Shown: positions 22,321-32,336 of the stretch, piece after piece
How positions within the stretch are numbered: position 1 is the first letter of the stretch
How the letters are laid out: each line of letters opens with the position of its first letter
From: Batillaria attramentaria
Taxonomy: Eukaryota > Mollusca > Gastropoda > Batillariidae
DNA length: 64,000 nt
Direction: 5' to 3'
NCBI GenBank assembly: GCA_018292915.2
Contig: JACVVK020000464.1
Coordinates: forward strand, 194,501-258,500
Notes under the pieces: generated by a model
Seen by the model: the letters and a program-made list of their open reading frames with translations, nothing else
Databases searched by the model: none
What the model was told of the DNA's origin: nothing
Made by a program: the position numbers and the translations under genes

Positions 22321-22545
22321 TCCGGTCCCCCCTCTGAAGTAGTCCCCCGGGGGACCAATTCGTGGCAAAAACTGCTCTATAATGGTCCCCCCCTTAGACA
22401 TCCAGCCTCGTTTTCGACTGGTCCCCCTGGGCGATTTTGGTCCCCCCTCGCATCCAAAATAGGCCCCCTCTCGAACTGGTCCCCCTCTTTTCTAACCAAT
22501 GTAGAGCTATGTCAGTATTTATTTTTAACTTTATTGTTACAAAAC
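22321..22545 (+). repeat. Ginger1 left terminal inverted repeat
   Basis: Inverse of 26,605-26,820 with few mismatches and one 7-base indel near GTAGAGCTATG. Rich in GGTCCCCC blocks. Confidence 0.92.
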
Positions 22546-22788
22546 TTTATTGTCCCCAAAAGCACAGGGCCATAGGAACATTTTTTTTTCTTTTTTTTTC
22601 CCGATTTATGTGCTTGTTGTTATTTTTGTGTGTGTGAGATATATTTGTTTGGTTGTTGGTTCTTGTTTCTTTCAGTTGTTTTTTTGCATTGGTTCTTTTT
22701 TTTTGTTTTTGTTTATGAGATGGTTGTACCGAATACTAAACATTATTACTAGAATTTCAAACAATAAATAAATAAGTCAATCAATATT

Positions 22789-22811
22789 CTCTCTCTCTCT
22801 CTCTCTCTCTC

Positions 22812-22865
<54 letters not shown>

Positions 22866-22890
22866 ACTCTCTATCTCTCTCTCTCTAGCA
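22789..22890. repeat. (CT)n and poly-C tract inside Ginger1
   Basis: CT dinucleotide repeats flank about 50 consecutive C. Length is likely unreliable in any assembly. Confidence 0.9.
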
Positions 22891-23444
22891 AAACCTGAAA
22901 TAGACATTTACGTTCTTTGACAAGAAAAACTTTATTTCAAAAGGTATGTCCAGTCAAACTGTGTCAAAGAAACAAGAAATGAAACAAGAAACAGTTAATG
23001 AATAGCAAAGAGTTGCAACAGAAATTGTTAACCAGAGCGCTGTGCACTTTATAACGCAACATAAATGTAAATTAATAAATTGTTAATCGCACATCTTGTC
23101 CTGAAATGAGCAAAATAATAACAATAGCAAAGTACAAAACAAACTTCTACCGTACTGTCTTTGCATGAAACGTCATCGAATGCATGAAAGTCCACATTTC
23201 CTGTCAATTTTTTTAAACTGGAAATAGCATTTAGAGAATAACATCAAAGACCAAGTATCTAATATTTTCTATACAACGCCATAGAAAAATATTTCTTCAA
23301 AATTAAGTAAGTGTCCATGACATGAAAACTAGTTGCCACCTTTGGCTTTCAGCGTACTTCAAGTAGACAGTCAAGACTGAGTACCAGTGTCTCAAATCAT
23401 GACGCTTGAAACAACAAAAACAGCAGAAGACTAACAGTTCTGGT

Positions 23445-25895
23445 CTAAGGAGTGACACAAAAAACAGGAGCAAAGTGATGTCCAAGATTCATTATATAAA
23501 TTGCTCTGTCTGTTTTCAATGGGGCCGATTGCCAAACTGGCCCGTATTTCAGCCACCTAGGTTGTCGGCCTGGAGCCTCTCTTGTGAACACATACACGGG
23601 CGTGTCCAAGAGGGTGGCTGCAGCAAATATCTCAACCTCGGTGGCCCAAGTACGGTCGTTTCTCATGTTTGATGTCGCGACGTAATTTTCACGTGCGCTC
23701 GTTCCGTAGAAGCGTTTGTCATTCTTTTCAATCCAATCGCAAATGATATTTCGGAATTCCTTATATTTCGACTCAGTCCCCAAAACAACAAAGCTCACAG
23801 ACCGGAAAAAAACAATTCCCATCTCCTTTTACGCTAACGCTATCGAGAGGTGTAGCCGTAATGTCAACTTCAACACTTTCCCTTGAGGGGTGCCGCCTGA
23901 AAAGTCTGGGGAAATTCAAACTGGAGGCCCGATCCTTTTGCCAGGCACCATCAACGGGGTGGAACTTCATTCTCAATGGCGGCTGGCAAGAGGGGTCAGC
24001 CTGTGGATGATAGGAGGGGTCAGCCTGTGGAGCATGGGAGGGGTCAGCCTGTGGATGATAGGAGGGGTCAGCCTGTGGATGATAGGAGGGGTCAGCCTGT
24101 GGAGCATGGGAGGGGTCAGCCTGTGGAGTATGGGAGGGGTCAGCCTGTGGATGATAGGAGGGGTCAGCCTGTGGAGCATGGGAGGGGTCAGCCTGTGGAT
24201 GATAGGAGGGGTCAGCCTGTGGAGCATGGGAGGGGTCAGCCTGTGGATGATAGGAGGGGTCAGCCTGTGGAGCATGGGAGGGGTCAGCGTTGTCCTGTGT
24301 ACGATCATGGAACAATTTGACGTTGCTGATATTGTAGAGATTCTTCAGTATTTTCCCACTTTTAGTGTTCTTCAGTTGAAGTCGACCCTTCGGCAACACA
24401 CTTATGACCTCATATGGCCCGACGAATCTTGGTGCCATCTTGCCTCCCATTCTGTGTACTCGTGCAGCATTGATGATTAAGACTTTGTCTCCGATGCGGA
24501 ACCCGTGGTCATATGCACGCCTGCTGTCATAGTACTCTTTCTGCTTCTTCTGCGCCCTTGAAATGTTTTCACCAATTTTGTTCTTGACTTCCTCGTGAAT
24601 CCCCTTCATAGTGTCCATGATTTCTTCGTTCAGATCTTGCTCGTTGGCATCACCAGTGACGTCAAATGGTAGTTTTGCCTGCTCACCATACAATGCCAAA
24701 AAGGGTGAAAACTGTGTAGACTTGTGAACGGATGTTCGGTAGGCGAACAGGGCTGCTGGCAAGAGTTCATCCCAATCATCATTGTCTGTGATCTTTACCA
24801 AAGTGTCTTTGAGTGTCCTATTGTCCCTCTCCCGTTGGCCGTTCGTCTCAGGGTGGTAGGCCGAAGAAATGCGATGGTTGATATTGAAACGGTCGGTGAG
24901 AATATCAAGCGCAAAGTTAATGAACTCACGGCCTTGGTCAGTTATGAGGGAATCAAACGCGCCAAAGATGCAGATGGTTTCGTACATGAATCTGGCAACT
25001 TCCTCTGAACTCTTGCACGGGATGGCCTTGGCAACGGGAAACTTTGTAAAGTGGTCTGTGAGGGCAACAATGTACTGGTTACCTCTGTCAGTGACCTGCA
25101 AAGGTCCTATGATGTCCATTCCAACGAGGCTCCACTTCTTTTTGGGCACTGGGATGGGGTGAAGCGGTGCTGCTGGCTTCTTTCTGCAAGCGTTCATGTT
25201 CTGGCACACACAGCATGATCTGCAGTAGTCTTCAACCTCCTGTTTCATTCCATGCCAGAAGTAACGCTCCAAGACCTAGAGAGAAAAAAGAGTAATGAAA
25301 TATTTATAAATACTATGTCTTAAAGATAACTGGTAGATAACAGTGTGTGTGTGTGTGGGGGGGGGGGGTGTGAGTGAGAGAGAGAGAGAGAGAGAGAGAG
25401 CCAGCAAAGGAAATGTCTTCAATCCGGAAAATGTCCGTTATATACCGAAGACATCGGCTATACCGGAAAATTTACGTTATATACGGAGTCATCGGATATA
25501 ACGTCCACCAGGACAAAAGTGGCCGCTATATCCGATGTGTTGGTTATACCAGACATACCAGAAACACACAAAACCTCGTTCCCATTCTAAAGCCTGTTAA
25601 AACTGGGAGTACAAAAACGGGTGCTCACCTTCTTATAAGTCTTGTTCATCCCCAAATGTCCTCCGCTCACATAGTTGTCATGAAACTCTTGCAATATCTC
25701 TGGAACCTGGTTCCTCTTTGCCACGAGGATTCCGTCGTGGTAGAGCACATCCTCTCGAATTGTGTATTTTGCAGCAGTCTTTCTCAACTGTCTCTTTTTA
25801 ACTTTAGTCACATCACGGTTTTCCCCTTTCGCGGTCAGAGGGTAAGTGCCATTTTTCAAATAGTTCAACACGTTGTCATACAGAGTGTCGTCCAT
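23445..25895 (-). CDS. Ginger1 integrase-OTU transposase (spliced, one frameshift)
   Basis: Exon 1 is 25,895-25,629 (ATG in GTCGTCCAT inverted, 89 codons). Exon 2 is 25,275-23,445. Splicing AAGAAG|GTGAGC to CTCTCTAG|GTCTTG restores the H2C2 zinc-binding module (EFHDNYVSGGHLG ... YCRSCCVCQ). The DDE core shows WSLVGMDIIGPL, SLITDQGREF and HPETNGQRERDNRTLKD, followed by the GPY motif GPYEVISV. A linker of tandem QADPSHAP/QADPSYHP repeats leads to an OTU cysteine-protease domain with VKGDGNCFF (catalytic Asp and Cys) and YIMNLGHHFAPVF (catalytic His). A run of seven T after the Cys codon puts the rest of OTU one frame off; six T would be continuous. The enzyme should cut and join Ginger1 ends; the OTU role in transposition is unknown. 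Confidence 0.88.
23989..24292 (-). repeat. 24-bp coding minisatellite (QADPSxxP linker)
   Basis: About 13 copies of a 24-bp unit, in frame with the transposase, alternate QADPSHAP and QADPSYHP. The unit is a multiple of three and has no stop in several frames, so antisense frames are open too; only the minus-strand frame continuous with integrase is meaningful. Confidence 0.92.
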
Positions 25896-25966
25896 GATGA
25901 TAGTCAATGAAAAACGAAGACTGGTTGACGGAATGAATTGTCGTGTACTTATAATTATAGGCATGT

Positions 25967-26033
25967 TTGACACGAGTCACGTGACGTGTCAAGAAGCGTG
26001 GCGATGTTTGACACGAGTCACGTGACGTGTCAA
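25967..26033. promoter_or_regulatory. Duplicated palindrome with E-box upstream of the transposase
   Basis: Two copies, 41 bases apart, of a 26-base near-palindrome TTGACACG-AGTCACGTGA-CGTGTCAA, located 70-140 bases upstream of the transposase ATG. The core contains CACGTG. It may be a promoter element or transposase-binding site; function is inferred from position only. Confidence 0.4.
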
Positions 26034-26085
26034 GAAGCGTGGCGACCGTTTTCTCATCCCACAAAAAAAAAAAAAAAGAGAAAAC

Positions 26086-26269
26086 AAATCTAAACTTTTA
26101 AAAGTGATTTAACTTCGTAGATTTGCCGTTCTATGTAGCCTATACTTTTGTTTTTTAGTGGCGACCGTTTTCTCATCCCACAAAAAAAAAGAGAAAATAA
26201 AAAACAAAAGTATAGGCTACATAGAACGGCAAATCTACGAAGTTAAATCACTTTTAAAAGTTTAGATTT
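26086..26269. repeat. 71-bp-arm hairpin inside Ginger1
   Basis: Inverted arms at 26,086-26,156 and 26,199-26,269 (for example TAGATTTGCCGTTCTATGTA and its inverse) are separated by a copy of GTGGCGACCGTTTTCTCATC that also precedes the left arm. This looks like a local inverted duplication. Confidence 0.85.
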
Positions 26270-26355
26270 GACACTGTAACCTTGACCCAGTTCAAGATCA
26301 TCTTGAATAACATCTCTGTACAAAAATGAAAATAATTATACATATAACGAAAGAG

Positions 26356-26427
<72 letters not shown>

Positions 26428-26528
26428 GTGCGTGCGTGCGTGAGTGAGTGTGCACGCGTGCGTGAGTGCGTGCATAATGTGTGTGTGTGTGTGTTTGAGA
26501 GATGGGGGGAGGAGAGAAAGTGTGGGGG

Positions 26529-26566
<38 letters not shown>

Positions 26567-26572
26567 GAGAGA
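26356..26572. repeat. (GT)n and (GA)n microsatellites
   Basis: A long GT tract grades into GTGC variants and then GA repeats, inside Ginger1. Confidence 0.95.
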
Positions 26573-26604
26573 TCCAGAGTCACGTTTTCTACTGAGTTGA
26601 CACA

Positions 26605-26820
26605 CACTATAACAATAAAGTTAAAAATAAATACTGACTACATTGGTTAGAAAAGAGGGGGACCACTTCGAGAGGGGGCCTATTTTGGATGCGAGGGGGG
26701 ACCAAAATCGCCCAGGGGGACCAGTCGAAAACGAGGCTGGATGTCTAAGGGGGGACCATTATAGAGCAGTTTTTGCCACGAATTGGTCCCCCGGGGGACT
26801 ACTTCAGAGGGGGGACCGGA
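26605..26820 (-). repeat. Ginger1 right terminal inverted repeat
   Basis: Inverse of the left repeat; ends ...GGGGGGACCGGA next to the CCGG duplication. Confidence 0.92.
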
Positions 26821-26824
26821 CCGG

Positions 26825-27290
26825 ATCCTACAACCGGATCGCATATGCCGGCGGCCGGCCGGCACTGACTGCCAAGTGAAAGCCGGTCCTGGCTGGGTTT
26901 TTTTTTGTGTGTGTGTGTCAAGTTTTTTGTTTTTTTTTTTTAAGTTCAAGGTTTATCTGTAGAGAATCAGCTTTATAGGATAGGGCAGATTTCGCGGCTG
27001 TGCGCAGCACGAGCCGACCGTGGCCTTGAAGTTTCAGTCAGCGCGGATAAAAAGCAAGACTGGCGCCGGGACTGTGCAGGACCGGCGTTTCTCCAGACCG
27101 TGAATACATGCGCACACCACAGTCCGGCAGTGACGCCACAATTACGAATGATCTGCGTCACTGATAGACAACACACGTGCACTGACACTGACTATGCTGC
27201 TACGCTCCGGCTTCAACTGTTTTTGGCGGGAGTCACAGTTGTGACTGAGACGGTGTGTGTGTGTGTGTGTGGTGTGTGCCGGCTGTGTGT
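26825..27290. other. Unassigned sequence between Ginger1 and the LINE fragment
   Basis: Contains short GT tracts and poly-T. No coding exon recognised. Confidence 0.5.
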
Positions 27291-28160
27291 CAAACGGGAT
27301 ACAGTGGACACTCTGGACGCAGCTGGATGACCTCGACTTTGCGGACGACCTGGAGACTCCTGTCCGCCCGGGCTCACAGCCACAGCCAGATCATTGCAGG
27401 ACAAGACTGGACAATGCCTGGAAGCCGCACTGATCAGCCAGAACAGGGCTCAGGATCAACAGGAGGAAAACCGAGCTGATGAAGATCAACACGGGCCACT
27501 GCCAACACACCAGTCACAGCACGGTCGGTGGACAGCCCGTCAGGGAGGCAGAGTCCTTTGTCTACCCGGCTGGGGAGTGTGGTTGATGCACAGGGAGGCA
27601 CAGACCGAGACGTCACAGCCAGAATCGGCAAGGCAAGAGCAGCAATGGTCATGCTGAAGAACGCCTGGGCATCCAAAGTTGTCAGCATAAAAACCAAACT
27701 TCGCATCTTCAACTCCAACGTGAAGTCAGTTCTGCTCTACGGATGCGAAACATGGAGGACAACGAAGACGATGCAGCAGAAGATCCAGACATTTCTCAAC
27801 ACCTGTCTGAGGCGCATCTTCAACATCGATGGCCAGAGAAGATCCGGAACGAAGAGCTGTGGGAGCGAGCGGGGCAGGAACCAGTGGCCAAGCAGATCCT
27901 GCGGAGGAAGTGGGGCTGGACTGGACACACCCTCAGGAAGCCAGCATCCAGCACCACACGCCAAGCCCTGACATGGAACCCGCAGGGGAAAAGGAAGAGA
28001 GGCCGGCCTTGCAACAGCTGGAGGCGGGACACTGAGGCAGAGCTATATAAGCAGGGGACCAACTGGACTGGAGTAGCAAGCATAGCCCAGAACAGAGTGC
28101 GATGGCGAAGGGTTGTCGATGGCCTATGCTCCACTTGGAGCCAGGGCCGGGCCTAAGTAA
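27291..28160 (+). pseudogene. 5'-truncated LINE copy (RT C-terminal part)
   Basis: Homologous to 54,775-55,600 of the full-length LINE in this window, starting at AACGGGATACAGTGGACACT and covering the FADD catalytic box (here DFADDLE) to the C-terminus with LYGCETWRTTKTMQQ. Several small indels, including a lost base in the block for NIRWPEKI, break the frame. It ends GGGCCTAAGTAA where the intact copy has an (AAGT)n tail. A typical dead 5'-truncated insertion, about 870 bp. Confidence 0.93.
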
Positions 28161-28162
28161 TA

Positions 28163-28225
<63 letters not shown>

Positions 28226-28290
28226 ACGGTGTCAGTCACAGCCGGTGTGTTGTGTGTGTGTGTGTGTGTGAGACGGTGTCAGTCACAGCC

Positions 28291-28343
<53 letters not shown>

Positions 28344-28353
28344 TGTGTGTGCA
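28163..28353. repeat. (GT)n microsatellite cluster
   Basis: GT tracts separated by two copies of GAGACGGTGTCAGTCACAGC. A related GT/GACGGTG segment lies left of the LINE fragment at about 27,240-27,290, suggesting that the LINE inserted into this repeat. Confidence 0.9.
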
Positions 28354-29029
28354 CCGGTATGAACTAACTGAGAAAAAAAAATTCCGCTGACGCGGTAATA
28401 CTGATCTCAGCCGAAGATCAGTACTAGACTAGTAATCAAGGCAGTTCGTATGATACTGTGACTGCCGAGACATTATTATCAATCAGCGTCATCTATCTCT
28501 TCGAAGCGAAAACAGGAACAGTTTCCCTTGACAACACAAGACTGTGACAACGCAACATAGCAACACGGATACCACTGCGGCAAAAACAGCCAACGGCGTG
28601 TGACTATGTCTTGTCACCACAGCAAAACCAGGCGTAGCTAACAGCAGTGCGACGTTACAGGTGCCTATGTAAACGGGAGGCAAACCGACGAACCGCCACT
28701 GGTTTCAGAAGCACAGCATCACCTCACCGAGTCACAGCCGCCTTTCTTCCTGCCGGGCAACGAGTGTGCAGGTGTCAAGGACAGACAGACTCCTTCGTCT
28801 GCCCAAGTCATTTTGGCCGGCAGACGCTCATATCCTCATCACCTGTGCAGCCTTGACCTTCTTGTCGGTCAGCACTCATTCCCGTCAGTTCCTGCCAGGG
28901 CAGAGCAGGCCCCCAGCAGTAACCATCGATCCCTTCTGGACACCCGTACACTCGCTGCTGTTCGTCACCCCCATTGTTGTCGGCGCCGGCCTCCTGGCCT
29001 GCAGCTCGTCTGACCACCAGAGGTCAAGG
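28354..29029. other. Region upstream of the linker-histone-like gene
   Basis: Probable promoter and 5' UTR. The coding frame is open upstream to 28,766 but that extension is not histone-like. No clear TATA box was identified. Confidence 0.4.
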
Positions 29030-29788
29030 ATGGACAGCGTCACCTCGAAAACGGAGCAGGATGACGCGGACCCAGCAAAGAGAAAGAGCGGATCGCGACT
29101 CAGCAGCTCTCATCACTCGCACCGCAGCTCTCCTGGCAGCCGGCCAGCCGCCAAGACGAAAACGCTTCCCAGCGTCAAGCGAAAGCCCCGGCGTGTTACA
29201 CGTGCTGCGACCGCGGCGCCCCTGGGTCACAAGCATGTCACTATACCCATGGTGGAGAGAGCCATCTGTCAGCTGAGCGAGCGCAACGGATCTGCCGTGT
29301 CTAAGATACGGACCGTTCTGGGCGACATCAAGCACGACCAAGTGTCTCCGCCCGCCTGCTGCGTGAAGAAAGCGCTGATGCGAGGCATGAGACGGTACAG
29401 GATCAAGAAGAGCCAAGGTCGCTTTAAGGTCGCGCTCACCAAGAAACGAAAACGTCGTTCTAGAAGCACACGCCGGACAACTCCTGCACGGTCTGCCAGC
29501 AAAGTCGGAGCTGCACTCAAGACGAGGAGACGCCCACGCCGCAACGCTAAAGCTTCAAAATCTGCAACCAGAAGGACAAGGAAGATAAAGTCGCGCCAAC
29601 GATCGTCAGCAGGAAAGGCAGGGAAGTGCGTCTGTCGCAAGTCACAGTCCAGCTCCAGGTCGAGAAAGACGAAGCGTGCGCGGACTGGAAGCAAATGTGT
29701 TTGCATTGAACTACCACGCAAGCAGACTAGGAGAAAGCGGCACGGTAGGAGACCAAGATCTGGCTCACGGAAGGTGATACACATGTAA
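29030..29788 (+). CDS. Linker-histone H1 / protamine-like (PL-I type) protein
   Basis: Intronless, 252 residues from the ATG at 29,030, which has a favourable context (AAGGATGG). An upstream in-frame ATG at 28,766 is less likely because that extension is hydrophobic and not basic. About 60 basic, Ser-rich N-terminal residues precede a winged-helix segment (about residues 65-135: HVTIPMVERAICQLSERNGS, VSKIRTVL, CVKKALMRGMRRYRIKKSQ, RFKV) resembling the H1/H5 globular domain. The roughly 115-residue tail is dominated by Arg, Lys and Ser. Such proteins bind nucleosome linker DNA or replace histones in sperm chromatin; molluscan PL-I proteins have this layout. Unusual for H1: five or more Cys, including two KCVC pairs in the tail and a CC in the globular domain, which could form disulfides. 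Somatic versus sperm role is undecided. Confidence 0.8.
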   Translation: MDSVTSKTEQDDADPAKRKSGSRLSSSHHSHRSSPGSRPAAKTKTLPSVKRKPRRVTRAATAAPLGHKHVTIPMVERAICQLSERNGSAVSKIRTVLGDIKHDQVSPPACCVKKALMRGMRRYRIKKSQGRFKVALTKKRKRRSRSTRRTTPARSASKVGAALKTRRRPRRNAKASKSATRRTRKIKSRQRSSAGKAGKCVCRKSQSSSRSRKTKRARTGSKCVCIELPRKQTRRKRHGRRPRSGSRKVIHM

Positions 29789-30088
29789 CCTGCGTCACTG
29801 GCTTCATTACATGCAGCACTCCGTCAACAACAATTTGTGTAAACTATACCGAGGTGTCAGCTACAAAGCCATCAAACCCGAGTCAGTGACCGCACAAATA
29901 CAACAGTAACCAAGTCCTACGTGGCATGACTCAACACCCAGTTTTGCTGTGCAAACTTGGAGAAACCTTTTATAATTTACTGAAACTGAAAAGAAAGAAA
30001 AAAAAAACCCAACAACAACAGAAACAGGAAAGGGAAAAAAAAACTACAAAGGAAAAGAAAGAAAAAGAAAAACAATAATTGTATTTTC

Positions 30089-30104
30089 GGTCCTTTTAAG
30101 GGCC
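30089..30104 (+). promoter_or_regulatory. Possible histone-type 3' stem-loop
   Basis: GGTCCTTTTAAGGGCC can form a 6-bp stem (with one G-U pair) and a TTTA loop, close to the replication-histone 3' processing hairpin, and is followed by ACACA. It is 300 bases past the stop, farther than usual, and no clear purine-rich downstream element is visible. Could be chance. Confidence 0.3.
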
Positions 30105-30163
30105 ACACATGTTCTGAGTTTTCTCGACTGGACCGTCACTAATTGTAGATAATAGTATAATTA

Positions 30164-30313
<150 letters not shown>

Positions 30314-30521
30314 TTGTCGCCATAAAATCATCTGCATAACTGCACTTAGGCGAAGCACTGAAAACACTAAAAACTGTCTTAATGTTCAAACTGTCAGTCA
30401 GTTTTCCAGTTGCGTACGCCCCGGCAGCGCACTGTGACTGACAAGTGATAACCAGTAGTTTCTTGTACCACCGAGTTTCCATGCAGATGGCTGAACGGTT
30501 ACTTACCATGATCCAGGCACC

Positions 30522-31856
30522 AGCAGACAAGGACCAGCATACAAGCACCGGCATACAAGGACCAGCAGACAAGCACCGGCATACAAGGACCAGCAGACAA
30601 GCACCGGCATACAAGGACCAGCATACAAGCACCGGCATACAAGGACCAGCAGACAAGCACCGGCATACAAGGACCAACATACAAGCACCGGCATACAAGG
30701 ACCAGCAGACAAGCACCGGCATACAAGGACCAGCAGACAAGCACCGGCATACAAGGACCAGCAGACAAGCACCGGCATACAAGGACCAGCAGACAAGCAC
30801 CAGCAGACAAGCACCAGCAGACAGGCATCGGCATACAAGGACCAGCAGACAAGCAACGGCATACAGGGACCAGCAGATAAGCACCGGCATACATGGACCA
30901 GCAGACATGGACCAGCATACAAGCACCGGCATACAAGCACCGGCATACAAGCACCGGTATACATGGACCAGCAGACAAGCACCAGCAGACAAGCACCAGC
31001 AGACAGGCACCGGCATACAAGCACCGGCAGACAAGGACCAGAAGACAAGCACCGGCAGACATGGACCAGCAAACAGGCACCGGCATACAAGCACCGGCAT
31101 ACATGGACCAGCAGACAAGCACCAGCAGACAAGCACCAGCAGACAGGCACCGGCATACAAGCACCGGCATACATGGACCAGCAGACAGGCACCGGCATAC
31201 AAGCACCGGTATACATGGACCAGCAGACAAGCACCAGCAGACAAGCACCAGCAGACAGGCACCGGCATACAAGCACCGGCAGACAAGGACCAGAAGACAA
31301 GCACCGGCAGACATGGACCAGCAAACAGGCACCGGCATACAAGCACCGGCATACATGGACCAGCAGACAAGCACCAGCAGACAAGCACCAGCAGACAGGC
31401 ACCGGCATACAAGCACCGGCATACATGGACCAGCAGACAAGCACCGGCAGACAAGGACTAGCATACATGGACCAGCAGACAAGCACCAGCAGACAGGCAC
31501 CGGCATACAAGCACCGGCATACAAGGACCAGCAGACAAGCACCAGCAGACAGACACCGGCATACAAGCACCAGCATACATGGACCAGCAGACAAGCACCA
31601 GCAGACAGACACCGGCAGACAAGCACCGGCATACGTCTGTGGCACCGGCAGACAAGGACCAGCAGACAAGCACCAGCAGACAGGCACCGGCATATAAGCA
31701 CCAGCATACAAGCACCGGCGTACATGACCAGCAGACATGGACCAGCATACAAGCACCAGCATACACTGAAGCACCAGCATACAAACACCGGTATACAAGC
31801 ACCAGCAGAGAAGCACCAGCAGACAAGCACCGGCATACAAACACTGGCAGGTACTA
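30522..31856. repeat. 14-bp minisatellite array
   Basis: About 90 copies of a 14-bp unit (CACCAGCAGACAAG and variants with GGCATA or ATGG). Because 14 is not a multiple of three and the unit lacks stops, all frames stay open and rotate through three peptide readings; the long frames on both strands here are not genes. Variant units form a higher-order pattern, with a block around 31,000-31,200 repeated around 31,220-31,430. Confidence 0.96.
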
Positions 31857-32336
31857 GTCACATCAAAGAAAGAAAGCCTGGGAGACACAGGAAAGAAAGA
31901 CTCGAGCGAAAACACAAGAAAGAAAGCCGGAAAGAGAGGCCGAAAAACAAACAAGTTGAAACTACACAGTAATAAATCAGTTTAGATTCAAATAAACTTC
32001 TTGTAACCTGAAGCTAACAAAATGGTGTTAATCGGGTCTAAATGGCAAACACACTCTCAGACATGTAAACAATTATAGTGCCATAGTGAACCTTCAAGTT
32101 CCCCGGCTTCCGAGTCCCTTCCGCCCCCTCCCCCTCCCCCCCCCCCCCCTCCAAGCGCCAGCGGCCGAGACTGACCACGGCAAACTCAGTCCTCTCCACC
32201 CGACCAAACTGAACCCACCGGCTGTAAAATATCCACAAGAGGAAACTATTTAGTGGTTGAGGTAAAGTATAAAACAGCCTACGCAAACTAATAGTTTGTA
32301 CTGTGTTGTCACTGTGACAGTATCAGTGGGGTGTGG
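31857..32336. other. Unassigned sequence
   Basis: AG-rich stretch (31,860-31,960) and a C-rich run near 32,130-32,150. No gene or element recognised. Confidence 0.5.

Larger units (their letters stand above)
22321..26820 (-). mobile_element. Complete Ginger1 DNA transposon with OTU domain
   Basis: A 4,500-bp element bounded by CCGG on both sides (22,317-22,320 and 26,821-26,824). Inverted repeats of about 220 bp begin TCCGGTCCCCCCTCTGAAGT at each end and run in to the ACTTTATTGTTA block. The single gene on the minus strand encodes a Gypsy-type integrase with an OTU protease-like C-terminus. TIR length, CCGG duplication, integrase with GPY motif and C-terminal OTU match the published definition of Ginger1 (Ginger superfamily) and exclude an LTR retrotransposon, since no RT, protease or LTR is present. 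It lies between SDR exon 1 and the linker-histone gene. Confidence 0.93.

Noticed and set aside
23773..25272. Ty3/Gypsy LTR retrotransposon fragment
   Set aside because: No LTRs, RT or protease; instead long TIRs, CCGG duplications, an intron and an OTU domain, as in Ginger1.
28766..29029. N-terminal extension of the linker-histone-like protein from an upstream ATG
   Set aside because: The extension is hydrophobic and unlike H1/PL proteins; the ATG at 29,030 has a better context and starts the basic region.
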